Assembly: GCA_030323885.1 (NCBI GenBank)
Contig: CM059190.1
Location: 101,230,483 to 101,294,482 of the forward strand
Length of the DNA: 64,000 nucleotides
Origin: Branchipolynoe longqiensis
Taxonomy: Eukaryota > Annelida > Polychaeta > Phyllodocida > Polynoidae
Direction of reading: 5' to 3'
The translations under genes were made by a program, and so were the position numbers. Below the pieces are notes generated by a model. That model saw nothing but the letters and a program-made list of their open reading frames with translations. It had not been told where the DNA came from and did no database searches. Every line of letters starts with the position of its first letter. Positions within the stretch are counted from its first letter, which is position 1. Shown piece by piece: positions 62,485-64,000 of this stretch.

Positions 62485-63475
62485 CTGCAACAGAGTTTCA
62501 GCAACAGCAATTGTAAACAGACGGAAATTGTGTTGACCAGCCACAGTTGTTTATAAAAATAAAAAAATCTCATGAAAGGAACAAATTTTAGACAACCAAA
62601 TCACAATTCCGATTATATAATCTAATATGATTAAAATCATATATCATTTCTTTGGAGAAAACACTTCCACAAAAACGCACATACCCACACCAATACAGGA
62701 AGAAAAAAATCCACCCTATGACAAACTCTATGTAAAGCGATCTACACAGAACATCTGAAATGATATATAATTTGATTTATGTGTTGAAAATGTATTCACA
62801 TAATACAAAAATATGATATAAAATGTGTGTACAGTAAGTTAAATCATTAGATGTCATAAAAAGCTAATATTAAATATGAACATGATGAGTAACATGAATG
62901 TACAGTGGGATACGCAGAAGAAAACAAAGTGGATACATTGATTTTTTACAAACACAGAAGATACAGGAATAGCGGAATTCTGAGTTCCGCTGTTCCCTCA
63001 AGAAGGACAAAATACCATGTTGTGTATGTGTATTCATCAACTGACCCACCTTCGGGTGTGCAAGCTGAAGCTACAACATAGCATTTGGGTCACAGCTTCA
63101 GTCCTTCCTGAGGGACCAGTGGACCACAAACTTGGAATAGCCATATTCGACACTTGTCGCTGTGACTTAACAGCCGATACTCACAAAGCTCTTGTTTTCT
63201 GCGATTGAGTAGATGCATGTTCCAGACGGTGGTGGGTCTGGGCGGGAGCCCAACCAGTGATTTGGGAACTGTGGGGGTCTGAAGTCATCTGAACCTAGAG
63301 GAACCAAAAGGAGCACCACCAGTCGGCAAATGAATTAAAAAAGCATATTAGCGCACCCCAAATTCTCAGGATAGGTTTGACCACGAAAGTAAATCAGCTA
63401 AATATGAAAATTGCATTGGATATACCTTTGTTGATAACATTCTCTTTGGATATCTAGTTAAATGTCTGATAGCTT

Positions 63476-63515
<40 letters not shown>

Positions 63516-64000
63516 CTTGACCGCAAGCGTCGTTGGGGCACCACTGATGACTTTGCAACCAATTTTCTCCGGTTTTCCCTGTTCTCCACAGCCAGTCTGG
63601 TGAAACTAATATCAGGTTGGGAAGCACAACATGACTTTTCACCTCTGCTGTTTGTTGTTTATTCATTTTTTTTTGTCGATAAAATACATTTAAATTTCAA
63701 TTCATATAAATTATATACATATATAATTAAAGTCAAATTTCAAAGCTAAGTCATTGAATAAACACTTTATCGCCCAGGGTTTTAATCCCTCAGGGTTCAA
63801 GCCATATAATTTGCAATAACTGCTTAATATATCACGAATGCCCATACCCTATAATTACTAGTGTCATGCTTTTATTAAAGGTCTTACATAATGAGCAAAA
63901 ACTATATTGAATTATTATGAATCTAACTAAAACGCCTAATTCAGAACTAAAGTGTTTTCCAATATGACATGTGCTTAAATATCACAGTTAAAACGATACT
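62485..64000. other. Intron/flank of the ALMS-family gene, no exon recognised
   Basis: AT-rich; contains part of the AGCTTCAG hairpin repeat (62970-63130) and an (ATC)n run. The upstream exons needed by the phase-0 acceptor at 62484 were not found here. Confidence 0.5.
63477..63514 (+). repeat. (ATC)n microsatellite
   Basis: About 12 ATC/TCA units near the right edge; the poly-Ser frame across it is an artefact. Other trinucleotide runs: (AAT)n at 40083-40110 and (GAT)n at 23747-23766. Confidence 0.95.

Noticed and set aside
63017..63666. Further exon of the ALMS-family gene
   Set aside because: Frames overlap the AGCTTCAG hairpin repeat and the (ATC)n run; no splice-phase match to the acceptor at 62484.

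Overview
The window is nuclear DNA from an animal, most likely a marine lophotrochozoan and probably a mollusc. Genes are split by GT-AG introns and there are eukaryotic tRNA genes, two of them intron-containing. There is a short CCCTAA telomere-type tract and a dense load of SINEs, MITEs, a LINE and a tyrosine-recombinase retrotransposon. The SINE at about 1743-2092 resembles, from memory, a repeat very common in gastropod and other lophotrochozoan genomes; this placement is inference.

Two host protein genes are recognisable, both on the minus strand and both cut by intron insertions or the window edge. (1) A ZDHHC16-type palmitoyltransferase spans 554-11870. Seven exons have compatible phases and its last exon lies left of base 1. 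(2) An ALMS-motif centrosomal protein (ALMS1/C10orf90/CEP295 family) spans 48715-62484 in seven visible exons. It has long disordered exons and a C-terminal ALMS motif; exons are missing at both ends.

The 36 kb between them (about 12-48.7 kb) has no host protein gene I can support. It holds tRNA-Val(CAC), tRNA-Arg(CCT, intron), tRNA-Tyr(GTA, intron), tRNA-Met(CAT) and tRNA-Lys(CTT). It also holds a nearly intact Ngaro-type element (33653-40084, minus) with gag, RT/RNase H and tyrosine recombinase ORFs in the A1-ORFs-B1-A2-B2 split-repeat layout. Several TIR/MITE families, a 1.1 kb foldback element, a 15-bp minisatellite at two loci and a degraded tyrosine-recombinase relic fill most of the rest.

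The second gene carries, in one intron, an intact single-ORF LINE (56945-59767, plus) that interrupted an older SINE. A truncated copy of the same LINE lies at about 40470-40860.

The most unusual structure is the 62-bp minisatellite at 627-1674. It abuts the splice acceptor of a ZDHHC16 exon, and nearly every unit is a variant of that acceptor. Other points of interest are a -1 frameshift-compatible T6 junction in the Ngaro element, a MITE that captured a tiny SINE tail and then spread with it, and a TIR-bounded element made of tandem repeats.
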